Below are positions 8,381 through 17,162 of a stretch of DNA of 42,342 nucleotides, piece by piece (positions within the stretch are counted from its first letter, which is position 1; each line of letters opens with the position of its first letter). A program made the position numbers and the translations under genes. The stretch comes from Bacteroidota bacterium. GTDB lineage: Bacteria; Bacteroidota; Bacteroidia; Cytophagales; Cyclobacteriaceae. A model generated the notes under the pieces. That model worked only from the letters and a program-made list of their open reading frames with translations. It searched no databases and had not been told where the DNA came from. The stretch covers positions 1-42,342 of the forward strand of contig JAJRQT010000162.1 of assembly GCA_024280115.1 (NCBI GenBank). The letters are read 5' to 3'.

Positions 8381-8902
8381 TTAAACTGCATTCAAAAATG
8401 ATCTATTTTTATTTCTTTGAACAATTTCATCTCTTAATATCCGCCGACTTCTATGTAGTCTCGACTTAACAGTACCAAGTTTTAAAGCTGTCACTTTTCT
8501 TATTTCGTTATAAGAAAATTCCTTTGTAAAAAATAAGATTGAAATAATTTTATACTTCTCATCTAAATTATTCATTGAATCAATAATTTCACTCTCTGAA
8601 ATTATATTTTGAGCTACAGTACAATTTTCAGTATTATTTTTTATACTGTTTTCCCATACTATTGACTTTCTTCTGTATTGAGTACAAAATAGGTTGAACA
8701 ATATTTTATATAACCAAGCTCTGGCATTCGTTCCCAATCTGAATTTGTCTATATTCGAATATGCTTTATAAAATGTCTCCTGTACAAGATCCTGAGCGTC
8801 ATCTTTATTTTTTATAAGCTTAAATGCATATCTCATAAGATCACTATAATAATGAGGAAGTTCACTTTTTAAAGATACGCTTACTGTACTATTATTATTC
8901 AT
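8381..8902 (-). CDS. ECF-type RNA polymerase sigma factor
   Basis: A roughly 173-residue sigma-70-family factor of the ECF group. Region 2 has DAQDLVQETFYKAY and ARAWLYKILFNLF; region 4 has SYNEIRKVTALKLGTVKSRLHRSRRILRDE, a helix-turn-helix for -35 recognition. ATG 8902 is chosen; in-frame TTG 8911 and GTG 8908 lie just upstream and overlap the previous stop. No typical anti-sigma factor lies beside it. Its neighbours are a small secreted protein and the degenerate membrane kinase, which might replace the anti-sigma function (inference). The spacing suggests a three-gene operon. Confidence 0.85.
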   Translation of the reverse strand: MNNNSTVSVSLKSELPHYYSDLMRYAFKLIKNKDDAQDLVQETFYKAYSNIDKFRLGTNARAWLYKILFNLFCTQYRRKSIVWENSIKNNTENCTVAQNIISESEIIDSMNNLDEKYKIISILFFTKEFSYNEIRKVTALKLGTVKSRLHRSRRILRDEIVQRNKNRSFLNAV

Positions 8903-8904
8903 AT

Positions 8905-9186
8905 TCACCAACTTATTTTTAGTAAAACTATCTTTTTAATTGATGTGTTAGATCGTTCAAAAAAATCATATTTTATACTTGTCGTAGCATTATATGGATT
9001 GGGATAATTTTGTTGTACTTGAAAATATTTGTGTACCAATGAATTTTCTTTAGAAAAATAGATATTTTCTTTTTCTAAAGAACTAATGTCATCTGTTAAT
9101 TTTCTTGTTGTTTCTTTTACTACTTCTTTTCCAATTACATTTGCTACGAGAAATAAAGTTACTAAAATTATAATTAAACTTTTCAT
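8905..9186 (-). CDS. Small secreted protein with truncated T9SS-type sorting motif
   Basis: A 93-residue protein with a signal peptide (SLIIILVTLFLVANVIG). A charged segment follows, then QQNYPNPYNATTSIKYDF, the opening of a type IX secretion type A sorting domain. That domain normally runs about 60 more residues, but here it ends 20 residues later in an unrelated tail (TGA 8905-8907). So it is either a decayed T9SS cargo or a short peptide with another job. The start ATG 9186 is chosen because GAGG lies 6 bases upstream and the sigma-54-like promoter (9223-9238) would overlap longer starts. It is translationally close to the ECF sigma gene. Confidence 0.55.
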   Translation of the reverse strand: MKSLIIILVTLFLVANVIGKEVVKETTRKLTDDISSLEKENIYFSKENSLVHKYFQVQQNYPNPYNATTSIKYDFFERSNTSIKKIVLLKISW

Positions 9187-9222
9187 CATTGACCTCATTT
9201 TCCTATTTTCACAATAATAGAA

Positions 9223-9238
9223 AGCATATCGCATGCCA
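9223..9238 (-). promoter_or_regulatory. Sigma-54 promoter of the ECF/pseudokinase operon
   Basis: On the minus strand this reads TGGCATGCGATATGCT, against the sigma-54 consensus TGGCAC-N5-TTGCW. The essential GG and GC are 10 bases apart. The expected transcription start (about 9212) leaves a short leader before ATG 9186. An NtrC-type activator is encoded at 20414-21769. Confidence 0.6.
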
Positions 9239-9350
9239 TAAGGATTATTTACTTTCTACATAGTTACACCGTAACAGGTTAAGAGAGTTAAACCATAAAA
9301 AATGTGAAATTCAAACAACAATTTATCGTTGAATATTATCCAGTATTAAA

Positions 9351-9370
9351 GAGAATTGAATAATATTCTC
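9351..9370. promoter_or_regulatory. Inverted repeat upstream of a sigma-54 promoter (possible enhancer site)
   Basis: GAGAAT-N8-ATTCTC lies about 115-130 bp upstream of the sigma-54-like promoter at 9223-9238, a typical distance for an NtrC-type activator site. It resembles the GAAGAAT half-sites in the 19162-19198 region only loosely. It also overlaps the terminator region of the efflux operon. Confidence 0.3.
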
Positions 9371-9371
9371 T

Positions 9372-9405
9372 AAAAAAAGCGTCCTTAAATATATCAGGAC
9401 GCTTT
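9372..9405 (-). terminator. Rho-independent terminator of the copper efflux operon
   Basis: AAAGCGTCCT (9376-9385) and AGGACGCTTT (9396-9405) form a perfect 10-bp stem. On the minus strand it is followed by a run of seven T (9372-9378). It sits 31 bp after the last gene of the leftward operon. Confidence 0.9.
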
Positions 9406-9436
9406 GAGGGTAATGCAGAGGGTGGTATAAAAAAAA

Positions 9437-10426
9437 TTATCTTGTTGTAAAATGATATTGATGAAATCCATCGTCGCTATGATTCATGTTAATTCCCATC
9501 ATACTACTATCGTTACTCATCATATTATTTTCATCCATAAACATCATATAGTCTCTGTTTGCCATCATAGTTGAATCAGGAATAAATTCACAACTATCAA
9601 AATTATTATTCCAATTAAAAGTTCCTGAGATTTGGATAGAGTCCATTATGCTCATCATATGCATCATGTCAACTGTTCCCATGCCACCCATACCTCCTGT
9701 GTGGTGACTTAGAGAATCCATCCAAGCTTGCATTTCAGTTCCACCAGAGAAGCGAAAGTTATCCATAAAAGAAGATGTATCCATAGGCATATTAAATTTT
9801 ATACTCATAGAAGACAACACAGATACTGTTGTATCACCATCTTGAGGAGATATATTCAAAATTGAAAGTGGTACAGGAGTTCCACCACCTGTCATAAATT
9901 GATACATATGATACCCATCATCACCATGATTCATATTCATCATACCACCACCCTGATTCATCATTCCACCTTCAAACATTAACATCATATAGTCTCTGTT
10001 TGCCATCATAGTTGAATCAGGAATAAATTCACAACTATCAAAATTATTATTCCAATTAAAAGTTCCTGGCATTTGAATTGAATCCATCCAATTCATCATA
10101 TGATTATTCATTGCCATATTCATTTGTCCCATTCCTCCATAGAAATTGGAAGAGTCCATCCATTCATGCATTTCAGTTCCACCTGAAAAGTGGAAATTAT
10201 CCATAAAAGAAGATGTATCCATCGTTTGGGAAAACTTTATTGACATCGTTGAACTTGTTGACACAGATGTGGAGCCCGCTAAAGGAGAGACACTAACAAT
10301 AAATGATGTTATGTTATTACTGGAATCAACCACGTTGTTATCATCATCACTACATCCTACTACAAAAAGAGTAACAATGCTAAATGATAAAATTAGAAGC
10401 GTGAGAGTTGTTTTTGATTTGTTCAT
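9437..10426 (-). CDS. Met-rich lipoprotein with duplicated Ig-like (Big_5-type) domains, probable copper/silver binder
   Basis: A 329-residue lipoprotein with a hydrophobic N-terminus and a lipobox-like VVGC. Two tandem domains of about 140 residues follow, each starting with SP..G...VS..S.MSIKF...MDTSSFMDNF, the pattern of bacterial Ig-like Big_5 domains. Each domain carries a Met/His-rich insert (runs such as MMNQGGGMMNMNH and MGGMGTVDMMHMM), a typical soft-metal ligand composition for Cu(I) or Ag(I). The two copies share an exact 88-bp DNA repeat (9540-9627 and 9981-10068), so the duplication is recent or homogenised. It is the last gene of the Cus-type operon. I infer a periplasmic or outer-membrane-anchored metal trap, perhaps replacing CusF. 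I know of no named family. Confidence 0.75.
   Translation of the reverse strand: MNKSKTTLTLLILSFSIVTLFVVGCSDDDNNVVDSSNNITSFIVSVSPLAGSTSVSTSSTMSIKFSQTMDTSSFMDNFHFSGGTEMHEWMDSSNFYGGMGQMNMAMNNHMMNWMDSIQMPGTFNWNNNFDSCEFIPDSTMMANRDYMMLMFEGGMMNQGGGMMNMNHGDDGYHMYQFMTGGGTPVPLSILNISPQDGDTTVSVLSSMSIKFNMPMDTSSFMDNFRFSGGTEMQAWMDSLSHHTGGMGGMGTVDMMHMMSIMDSIQISGTFNWNNNFDSCEFIPDSTMMANRDYMMFMDENNMMSNDSSMMGINMNHSDDGFHQYHFTTR
9540..9627. repeat. 88-bp exact direct repeat, copy 1
   Basis: Identical over 88 bp to 9981-10068, 441 bp away, within the Met-rich lipoprotein gene. 441 bp is 147 codons, so the repeat marks an in-frame domain duplication. Confidence 0.9.
9981..10068. repeat. 88-bp exact direct repeat, copy 2
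   Basis: Second copy of the repeat at 9540-9627, encoding the FNWNNNFDSCEFIPDSTMM segment of the upstream domain. Confidence 0.9.
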
Positions 10427-10443
10427 TATATTATCCTAAAATA

Positions 10444-11286
10444 TTAAAAGTTAAAGTAATCAATACCATATACTAATGTTGCTCCTAAATGCCCAGTAAT
10501 ACCTATAAGAATAGCATTAAGTAGGAGGACCAAACGGTAGATTGTCACTCCACCGTTTGGTTGTTGTGATAGTTGTCTATAACCAAAATATGCAGTTATG
10601 AGAGTAACTAACGATGAACTTATTCCTAAAATTCGATGCCATTCAAATGATGATAACAGAAATGACGGATACGAAGCATTTGACCCAGCAATTAAACCCA
10701 ATACAACAGACAAAACTGCCGAAAGAGCCGCAAAATAAATCAGATATATAGAAAGCGTATTAAATATTTCAACTTTAAAAAACAAGGATAATCCGGTAAA
10801 TAACAATGCTGTAAATACTAAGGCTATTGGAAAATGAATAACTAACGGATGTATCTTGCCTATAAATGTAAGTAATGAACTCGTTTGTTTGTGATCGGTA
10901 TCATGGTCATGGTCAGCTTCTCCATCATGCCCATGACTTTCATCGGTGGTATTATTATGAGAATCATCAACTGTCTGAGTAGCAACTCCATGGGCGTTAC
11001 TACTATCATGCTCATGAGGTTTTGATTCTACAGATGAAGCTACTTGCATAGAGTCAAGTTTAGCCATGTATTTTTCAGGGTCAGCCAAAAAGTCTTTTTT
11101 ACAACCATTGCAACAAAAGTAAATAGTTTCTCCTTTATACTCTAACGAGAACTTTTCTTCAGCTAATTCATTGGTAGTAACAGGGCAATACTTATTTGTC
11201 ACATCAGCTTTTATATGAGTCGGAATTAAGCTAATCATGCTCAGAGCAAGTATCAAATATATAATTTTCATATTATTTGTTTTCAT
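10444..11286 (-). CDS. YHS-like metal-binding domain fused to a DUF2231 membrane domain
   Basis: A 280-residue protein with a signal peptide and a YHS-like metal-binding domain (Cys34 in YCPVT; Cys58, Cys59 and Cys62 in YFCCNGCKKDF). A His/Asp-rich linker (about 91-132, with HGHDGEADHDHDTDH) follows, then four hydrophobic helices (about 140-275) starting KIHPLVIHFPIALV, typical of DUF2231. DUF2231 proteins often accompany metal-efflux genes and contain conserved membrane histidines. It starts 1 base after the CusA-like gene's stop. The likely role is periplasmic copper/silver binding coupled to a membrane module. Its biochemical activity is unknown. Confidence 0.8.
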   Translation of the reverse strand: MKTNNMKIIYLILALSMISLIPTHIKADVTNKYCPVTTNELAEEKFSLEYKGETIYFCCNGCKKDFLADPEKYMAKLDSMQVASSVESKPHEHDSSNAHGVATQTVDDSHNNTTDESHGHDGEADHDHDTDHKQTSSLLTFIGKIHPLVIHFPIALVFTALLFTGLSLFFKVEIFNTLSIYLIYFAALSAVLSVVLGLIAGSNASYPSFLLSSFEWHRILGISSSLVTLITAYFGYRQLSQQPNGGVTIYRLVLLLNAILIGITGHLGATLVYGIDYFNF

Positions 11287-11287
11287 T

Positions 11288-14200
11288 TTATGATTCCTCG
11301 ATTGTTTCAGTTGAACTGTTTTTTACTTTTCTTTCTTCAATGGCACAGTATAAAACAGGTACGACAAATACTGTAATGACAACAACAGTCATTCCACCAA
11401 AAGATGGAATTGCCATAGGAGCCATAATGTCAGAACCACGTCCTGTTGAAGTAAGAACCGGAATCAACGCAAGGATTGTTGTCGAGACAGTCATTAACGC
11501 AGGTCTGATTCTTCGTAGGCCTGCATGAACAACAGCTTCTCTGATATCTTTCACAGTTGATGGTTTTCGTTTTTCAAAAACCTGATTTAAATACGTAGAG
11601 ATAATCACACCATCATCTGAAGCAATCCCAAACAGTGCCAAGAACCCTACCCATACTGCTACCGACAAATTATACTCTCTAATATTAAACAGTTCTCTAA
11701 AATCATACCCTAACAACGAGAAATTCAAGAACCAATCTTGTCCATAAAGCCAGAGCATTATAAATCCACCCGACCAGGCAACAAAGATTCCTGAGAAGAC
11801 CAATAGAGTAACAGGGACTTTTTTAAATTGGAAATAGAGAATTAAAAATATTATCACCAATGCTAACGGAAGCACAACCTGCAGTCTTTTCTCAGAACGT
11901 ATCTGATTTTCATAACTTCCCGCGAAAACATAACTCACTCCTGCTGGAATTTCAAGTTCTCCGCTATCGATCTTCGTCTTTAAATAACTTTGGGCTTGTT
12001 CGACAACATCAACTTCAGCAAAGCCTGATTTTTTATCAAACAGTACATAGCCAAGCAAGAATGTATCTTCAGATTTAATGACCATCGGTCCTCTGACAAA
12101 TTTTATCTCTGCTAACTCAATCAATGGAATCTGAGCTCCACCCATGGCAGGAATTAGAATCCTTTCAAGGTCTTCAATAGTATTTCTAAGTTCCCGTTGA
12201 TATCTAACACGAACAGGATATCGTTCACGTCCCTCTACGGTAGTTGTAATCTTTTTACCACCGATGGCAACTTCGATAACATCCTGTACTTGTCTAATAT
12301 GAATACCATATCTTCCGATTTTTTCTCGGTCAATATCTATTTCTAAATATGGCTTACCAACAATTCGATCCGCTATAACTGCAGATGGTTCAATTGATGG
12401 AACTTCTTTTAGAAATTTTTCTATTTCATATCCAACTTTTTCAATTGTTTCAAGATCAGGTCCCTTAACTTTAACACCCATAGGAGCTCTCATCCCTGAT
12501 TGTAGCATGACAATTCGAGCAGCAATAGGTTGTAACTTAGGGGCCGATGTTGTTCCTAATAATTTTCCTGCTTTGACAATTTCTTTCCAAATATCATTAG
12601 GAGTTTGAATCTTATCCCGCCATTGACGGAACGGCTTACCATTGTTGTCTGGAATTAACTCATCAAATTCATCGCGAGCAAATTCGTCTTTTGTTTCATC
12701 AAATTTAAACTTTATTTTAGTGCCAACTTTATCGACGATATATTCCGATTTATAATTAATGACTGTTTCAATCATTGAAATAGGAGCAGGGTCTAATGGA
12801 GATTCCACTCTTCCAAGTTTACCAACAGCTGACTCGATTTCAGGAATTGAATTAAATGCTTTATCCTGAGTTTGTAAAACAGACAGAGCTTCACCGATAG
12901 ATGCGTGAGGCATGGTCGTTGGCATATATAAGAAAGAACCTTCATCTAAATCAGGCATAAATTCTTTACCAAAGCCAGGCATAGAGTGACTCATTGATGC
13001 ATAGACGGCATTTGATTTCGTCCAATCAGGCATAAATCCAAATAATTTATCAAACCCAAGCCACATTGACATTCCAACAATAACAATAAAAAGTGGCATT
13101 GATAAAAAGAGTGTCTTATTAGCAAGACACCATCTTAAAACTGGTTCGTACACTTTGATAACCATTTGGAAAAAGAATAAAATTGTGCCCAACAAAATGA
13201 CTACAAAGATAAAATTTAATATTAATCCCGCTTGAATTCCAAGTGGCATCCAATGATCTGACAAGAAAACTGCTACAATTAAAACTACAAAATAATTAAA
13301 ATAAGTAGGAAGTTTTTCATTTATCTTTGAAGGTATGCGATTTTTAAACTGCATAAAAGCAGCCGTTATTATTAAAACAGACCCCGTAAGCCAGAACGAA
13401 AATAACAACGTGATAATACCTGACAATACAAAACCGACTGGAAGCCAGTTAAATCCTTTTGTTGCTTTCTTTCCCTTGGTAAATAAAATATGAGCAAATG
13501 GAGGTATAATTGTTAATGCTATAATAACCGATGAAATCAAAGCGAATGTTTTTGTATACGCAAGAGGCTTAAATAATTTCCCTTCGGCAGCCTGCATAGT
13601 AAAGACTGGTAAGAATGATACAACAGTTGTCGCAATAGCTGTTAAAATTGCAGAGCCAACTTCAGATGATGCGGTATAAATAATTTGCAACTTGTTTGCT
13701 TTGGGGGGGGCATTATCTAAGTGCCTTACTATATTCTCGCATATAACTACCCCCATATCAACAATTGTCCCGATAGCAATCGCAATTCCAGACAGAGCCA
13801 CAATATTCGCGTCTACTTTGAATACTTTCATCGCAATAAAGACAACAAGTACAGTTAAAGGTAATAACCCAGAAATAAGAACAGAAGAACGAAGATGCAT
13901 CAGCATAATGATAACGACTATAATCGTAACTAATATCTCATCCACTAAAGCTGTGTTGAGAGTTCCAAGTGTTTCATTAATTAACCCAGTTCTATCATAA
14001 AAAGGAACAACAGTAACTTGTGATTCTCTACCATCAGCCAATGTCTTTTTAGGAAGCCCCGGAGATATTTCTTCAATTTTCTTTTTAATGTTTTGAATTG
14101 TAGAAAGTGGGTTTTCTCCATAGCGAACTACTGCTACCCCACCGACTGCTTCCGCACCACCTTTATCCAATGCACCTCGACGGATTGTAGGACCTAAAGT

Positions 14201-15088
14201 AACTGTCGCAACATCTTTGACACGAATTGGAACATTATCAAATTGTGAAATAACGGTGTTTTCAATATCTTCTAAACTTTCAATAAAACCAAGTCCTCTG
14301 ATAACATATTCGGCTTTATTTATTTCAATAGTACGAGCACCAACATCAACATTTGACATCTTAACAGATCTAAAGACATCCTGAAGTTTAATATTATTGG
14401 CACGCATAGCGTCAGGGTTTACATCAATTTGATACTCCTGCACAAAGCCACCAATAGATGCAACTTCTGATACACCTTCAGCAGATTGTAAAGCATATCG
14501 CACAGTCCAGTCCTGAATAGATCTTAACTCATGTAAATCCCAGCCCCCTGTAGGATTGCCATCTTTGTCTCGACCTTCTAAAGTATACCAGAAAATCTGT
14601 CCTAACGCAGTGGCATCAGGACCTAATGCTGGACTTACACCATCGGGAAGAGTCCCAGATGGTAGCGAACTGAGTTTTTCAAGCACGCGCGAACGTGACC
14701 AATAAAACTCTATATCATCATTGAAAATTATATAAACAGATGAGAATCCAAAGTTCGAATATGATCTGATAGTTTTGATACCTGGAATACCTAATAGAGA
14801 AACAGTCAGAGGATATGTTATTTGATCTTCAATATCCTGAGGAGAACGACCCATCCATTCGGTATACACAATCTGTTGGTTCTCACCAATATCTGGAATG
14901 GCATCAACTGGAACAGGATTTCTTGGGATTGAAGTTATATCCCAATCAAATGGAGCCGACATAATACCCCAACCGATAAACATCACTGTTATTAAAATTA
15001 CAACAAGTTTATTCTCAAGGCAGTATTGAATAGTTTTATCAAGAAAAGACTGTTTTTGTCCATCTGGAATTTGAATGTTTTGAGACAT
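11288..15088 (-). CDS. cusA: CusA/SilA-type heavy-metal RND efflux pump
   Basis: A 1266-residue inner-membrane proton-driven pump of the HME-RND family that expels Cu(I)/Ag(I) through CusB and CusC. The N-terminal FAM pattern (NPVPVDAIPDIGENQQIVYTEW) and the RND helix-4 region (IAIAIGTIVDMGVVICENI, with proton-relay acid residues) are clear. The periplasmic QSGMRAPMGVKVKG segment carries the methionine region that binds Cu(I) in CusA. Escherichia coli CusA has 1047 residues. The extra 200 or so form additional hydrophobic segments in the central cytoplasmic region (about 545-660) and an acidic periplasmic insert (about 800-850), a form I associate with FCB bacteria. It starts 3 bases after the CusB-like stop. 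Confidence 0.95.
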   Translation of the reverse strand: MSQNIQIPDGQKQSFLDKTIQYCLENKLVVILITVMFIGWGIMSAPFDWDITSIPRNPVPVDAIPDIGENQQIVYTEWMGRSPQDIEDQITYPLTVSLLGIPGIKTIRSYSNFGFSSVYIIFNDDIEFYWSRSRVLEKLSSLPSGTLPDGVSPALGPDATALGQIFWYTLEGRDKDGNPTGGWDLHELRSIQDWTVRYALQSAEGVSEVASIGGFVQEYQIDVNPDAMRANNIKLQDVFRSVKMSNVDVGARTIEINKAEYVIRGLGFIESLEDIENTVISQFDNVPIRVKDVATVTLGPTIRRGALDKGGAEAVGGVAVVRYGENPLSTIQNIKKKIEEISPGLPKKTLADGRESQVTVVPFYDRTGLINETLGTLNTALVDEILVTIIVVIIMLMHLRSSVLISGLLPLTVLVVFIAMKVFKVDANIVALSGIAIAIGTIVDMGVVICENIVRHLDNAPPKANKLQIIYTASSEVGSAILTAIATTVVSFLPVFTMQAAEGKLFKPLAYTKTFALISSVIIALTIIPPFAHILFTKGKKATKGFNWLPVGFVLSGIITLLFSFWLTGSVLIITAAFMQFKNRIPSKINEKLPTYFNYFVVLIVAVFLSDHWMPLGIQAGLILNFIFVVILLGTILFFFQMVIKVYEPVLRWCLANKTLFLSMPLFIVIVGMSMWLGFDKLFGFMPDWTKSNAVYASMSHSMPGFGKEFMPDLDEGSFLYMPTTMPHASIGEALSVLQTQDKAFNSIPEIESAVGKLGRVESPLDPAPISMIETVINYKSEYIVDKVGTKIKFKFDETKDEFARDEFDELIPDNNGKPFRQWRDKIQTPNDIWKEIVKAGKLLGTTSAPKLQPIAARIVMLQSGMRAPMGVKVKGPDLETIEKVGYEIEKFLKEVPSIEPSAVIADRIVGKPYLEIDIDREKIGRYGIHIRQVQDVIEVAIGGKKITTTVEGRERYPVRVRYQRELRNTIEDLERILIPAMGGAQIPLIELAEIKFVRGPMVIKSEDTFLLGYVLFDKKSGFAEVDVVEQAQSYLKTKIDSGELEIPAGVSYVFAGSYENQIRSEKRLQVVLPLALVIIFLILYFQFKKVPVTLLVFSGIFVAWSGGFIMLWLYGQDWFLNFSLLGYDFRELFNIREYNLSVAVWVGFLALFGIASDDGVIISTYLNQVFEKRKPSTVKDIREAVVHAGLRRIRPALMTVSTTILALIPVLTSTGRGSDIMAPMAIPSFGGMTVVVITVFVVPVLYCAIEERKVKNSSTETIEES

Positions 15089-15091
15089 ATT

Positions 15092-17134
15092 TTATTCCTC
15101 TTTCCCAGATTTAGAACTGAATGTTTTTTGAATTTCTCCACATCTCAGCATTGATTCACCATAAAAAGAATTATAAACAGTATCAACAGTCTGAAGCCAG
15201 TGAGCACCTTTATTATCATTTGCCATAGGACAGAATGTCAGGTAATAATTTTTGTTTTCATTATGTCCAAATGAGTTTTCCAATTCAACAATTGGTTTGG
15301 ATAATAACAAGAAAGATTTTCTTGAATTTTCAATAGATTCAGCATTGCTACCGACTTTGGCAGCTTGAGAAATAGAATTTGATATTTTCATCCAAACCAT
15401 ATGAGCATCACCTTCAAACAATGACATATCAATTTTTTTCACTACATTCAGAACATTCGTATATCCATTTGTAGCAGCATTGAGGTCATCACTTGCTAAA
15501 GCCATCTGAATTTCAAAATAATTTTCATAAAGAGGTTTAAGAGATGTAAGTGCTTTTGAATTTACATTATGATTTATGGTTTCTTTTTTTTCACTTTTTT
15601 GTTTCATCGAAGCCATGCCACCATCGCCATGATTATGCCCAGGAGGAGCTACACCACCATCAGGTGACATCATACTTGGTTTTGCTTGAATCTGAAGTTC
15701 AGCATCAATTTTGAAAGCACCATTGACAACAACAAGTTCACCTTCTTCCAGACCACTCTTGACAACATAAAAGTCACCAGCACGAGGGCCAAGTTCTACT
15801 TCACGTCCTTCAAACAATGGTTCCTCTTCATTCGGAATCTCGACATAGACAATAGCACGTTTTCCAGTTATCATTGGAGATGTTACTGGTACTAATAGTG
15901 GGGCATCTTTGTCTGTGATAGCTTTGGTTGAGTACCCAAGCTCTTCTGCTTTAACAAGTGCCATCCCGCAGACATCACATGACCCAGGACTATTTTTTAC
16001 AATCTCGGGATGCATAGGAGAAATCCACTTGCCACTTAAATTTTTATCGATAACTTTACCATCTGAATCAAGTTTTGATTTCACAATTCCGCTAACAAAC
16101 ATATCTGGCTTGAGAAGATTATTTTTATTATCTACTATTGCTCTAATTTTTATTGTCCGTTTTTTTGAATTTACAACAGGATCAATAAAACTAATAATTG
16201 CATCAAATTTTTCACCAGGAAATGAAGTTGAACTAAACTGAACTTTTTGTCCGTATCGTAACCATGGAAGGTCAGACTCATATGCTTCAAAATAAATCCA
16301 TAATTCTGATAAATCTACAATCGTATATATTTGTGTTCCTGTTTTCACATACATACCTTCTTTGGCATTTTTGTGAACAACGACACCGCCAATTGGAGCA
16401 TTGATTGTTAGATGTGTAGTTGTTTGTTCTGTGTTTTCAATTTCTTGAATTTGTGTATCCGTTAAGCCATATAAACTTAATTTTTCTCTTGAGGCTACTA
16501 AGGTTTGTTCGGCTGTCCCTTTTAATATGCTACTTTTTGTTTTCCCTAATGCCCGTATAGCTTTTTTGGCTTGTAGTAATTCTTCTTGAGCTGCTAACAA
16601 TTCCGGTGAATACATATACACCATATGATCACCTTTGTTAACAGTCATACCCGTAAAATCAGCATACAACCTGTCTAATCTACCTGGCACCCATGCAGTA
16701 ATATAATTTACTTTTCTTTCATCATAGGCAATTTTACCAACCATGCGAATTTCTGCTTCTGCAAAGCCTCTACTCACAGGTGTTGATTGTATTTTTGCAA
16801 GTTCTTTTGCAAATTTAGAAATACGAATTTGGCTTGGGTCTAAATCTTCCCCGCTTCCTGTTTCAAGCGGAATAAGATCCATAAAACAGATAGGGCATTT
16901 ACCTGGTTTTGGAAGTTTAATTTGAGGGTGCATAGAACATGTCCAAACTGTTGGCTTTGCCGATGCTTCAGCAGTATGTTCTTGTGTTGTTGTTTGGGAG
17001 GAGTCAGATCCTCCTGAAATCATTATCCCAAAGGAGAATGCCAGGATAATTACGATGACTAATCCAATCCATCCAGCCACTCCCTTTGGAGTGATCTTTT
17101 GTAGTATGTTTTTATTTGTTACTTTGTCATTCAT
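15092..17134 (-). CDS. cusB: CusB-type membrane-fusion protein with two metal-binding modules and a DUF3347-like tail
   Basis: A 680-residue periplasmic adaptor, anchored by an N-terminal helix, linking the RND pump to the outer-membrane channel. A short heavy-metal-binding module follows the anchor (WTCSMHPQIKLPKPGKCPIC). The adaptor's barrel-sandwich and beta-barrel parts come next, interrupted near residue 370 by a second module (MHPEIVKNSPGSCDVCGM). A Met/His linker leads to a C-terminal helical domain of about 150 residues that resembles DUF3347 (YFEIQMALASDD; ending CPMANDNKGAHWLQ). E. coli CusB has about 400 residues, so this protein has gained several metal-binding parts that could substitute for CusF. 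It is cotranscribed with the CusA-like gene. Confidence 0.93.
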   Translation of the reverse strand: MNDKVTNKNILQKITPKGVAGWIGLVIVIILAFSFGIMISGGSDSSQTTTQEHTAEASAKPTVWTCSMHPQIKLPKPGKCPICFMDLIPLETGSGEDLDPSQIRISKFAKELAKIQSTPVSRGFAEAEIRMVGKIAYDERKVNYITAWVPGRLDRLYADFTGMTVNKGDHMVYMYSPELLAAQEELLQAKKAIRALGKTKSSILKGTAEQTLVASREKLSLYGLTDTQIQEIENTEQTTTHLTINAPIGGVVVHKNAKEGMYVKTGTQIYTIVDLSELWIYFEAYESDLPWLRYGQKVQFSSTSFPGEKFDAIISFIDPVVNSKKRTIKIRAIVDNKNNLLKPDMFVSGIVKSKLDSDGKVIDKNLSGKWISPMHPEIVKNSPGSCDVCGMALVKAEELGYSTKAITDKDAPLLVPVTSPMITGKRAIVYVEIPNEEEPLFEGREVELGPRAGDFYVVKSGLEEGELVVVNGAFKIDAELQIQAKPSMMSPDGGVAPPGHNHGDGGMASMKQKSEKKETINHNVNSKALTSLKPLYENYFEIQMALASDDLNAATNGYTNVLNVVKKIDMSLFEGDAHMVWMKISNSISQAAKVGSNAESIENSRKSFLLLSKPIVELENSFGHNENKNYYLTFCPMANDNKGAHWLQTVDTVYNSFYGESMLRCGEIQKTFSSKSGKEE

Positions 17135-17162
17135 AGCATTCTCCTAAAGAATTTATATCTAC

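Noticed and set aside
9187..9234. Longer start (9234) for the small secreted protein
   Set aside because: It overlaps the sigma-54-like promoter and puts extra residues before the signal peptide.
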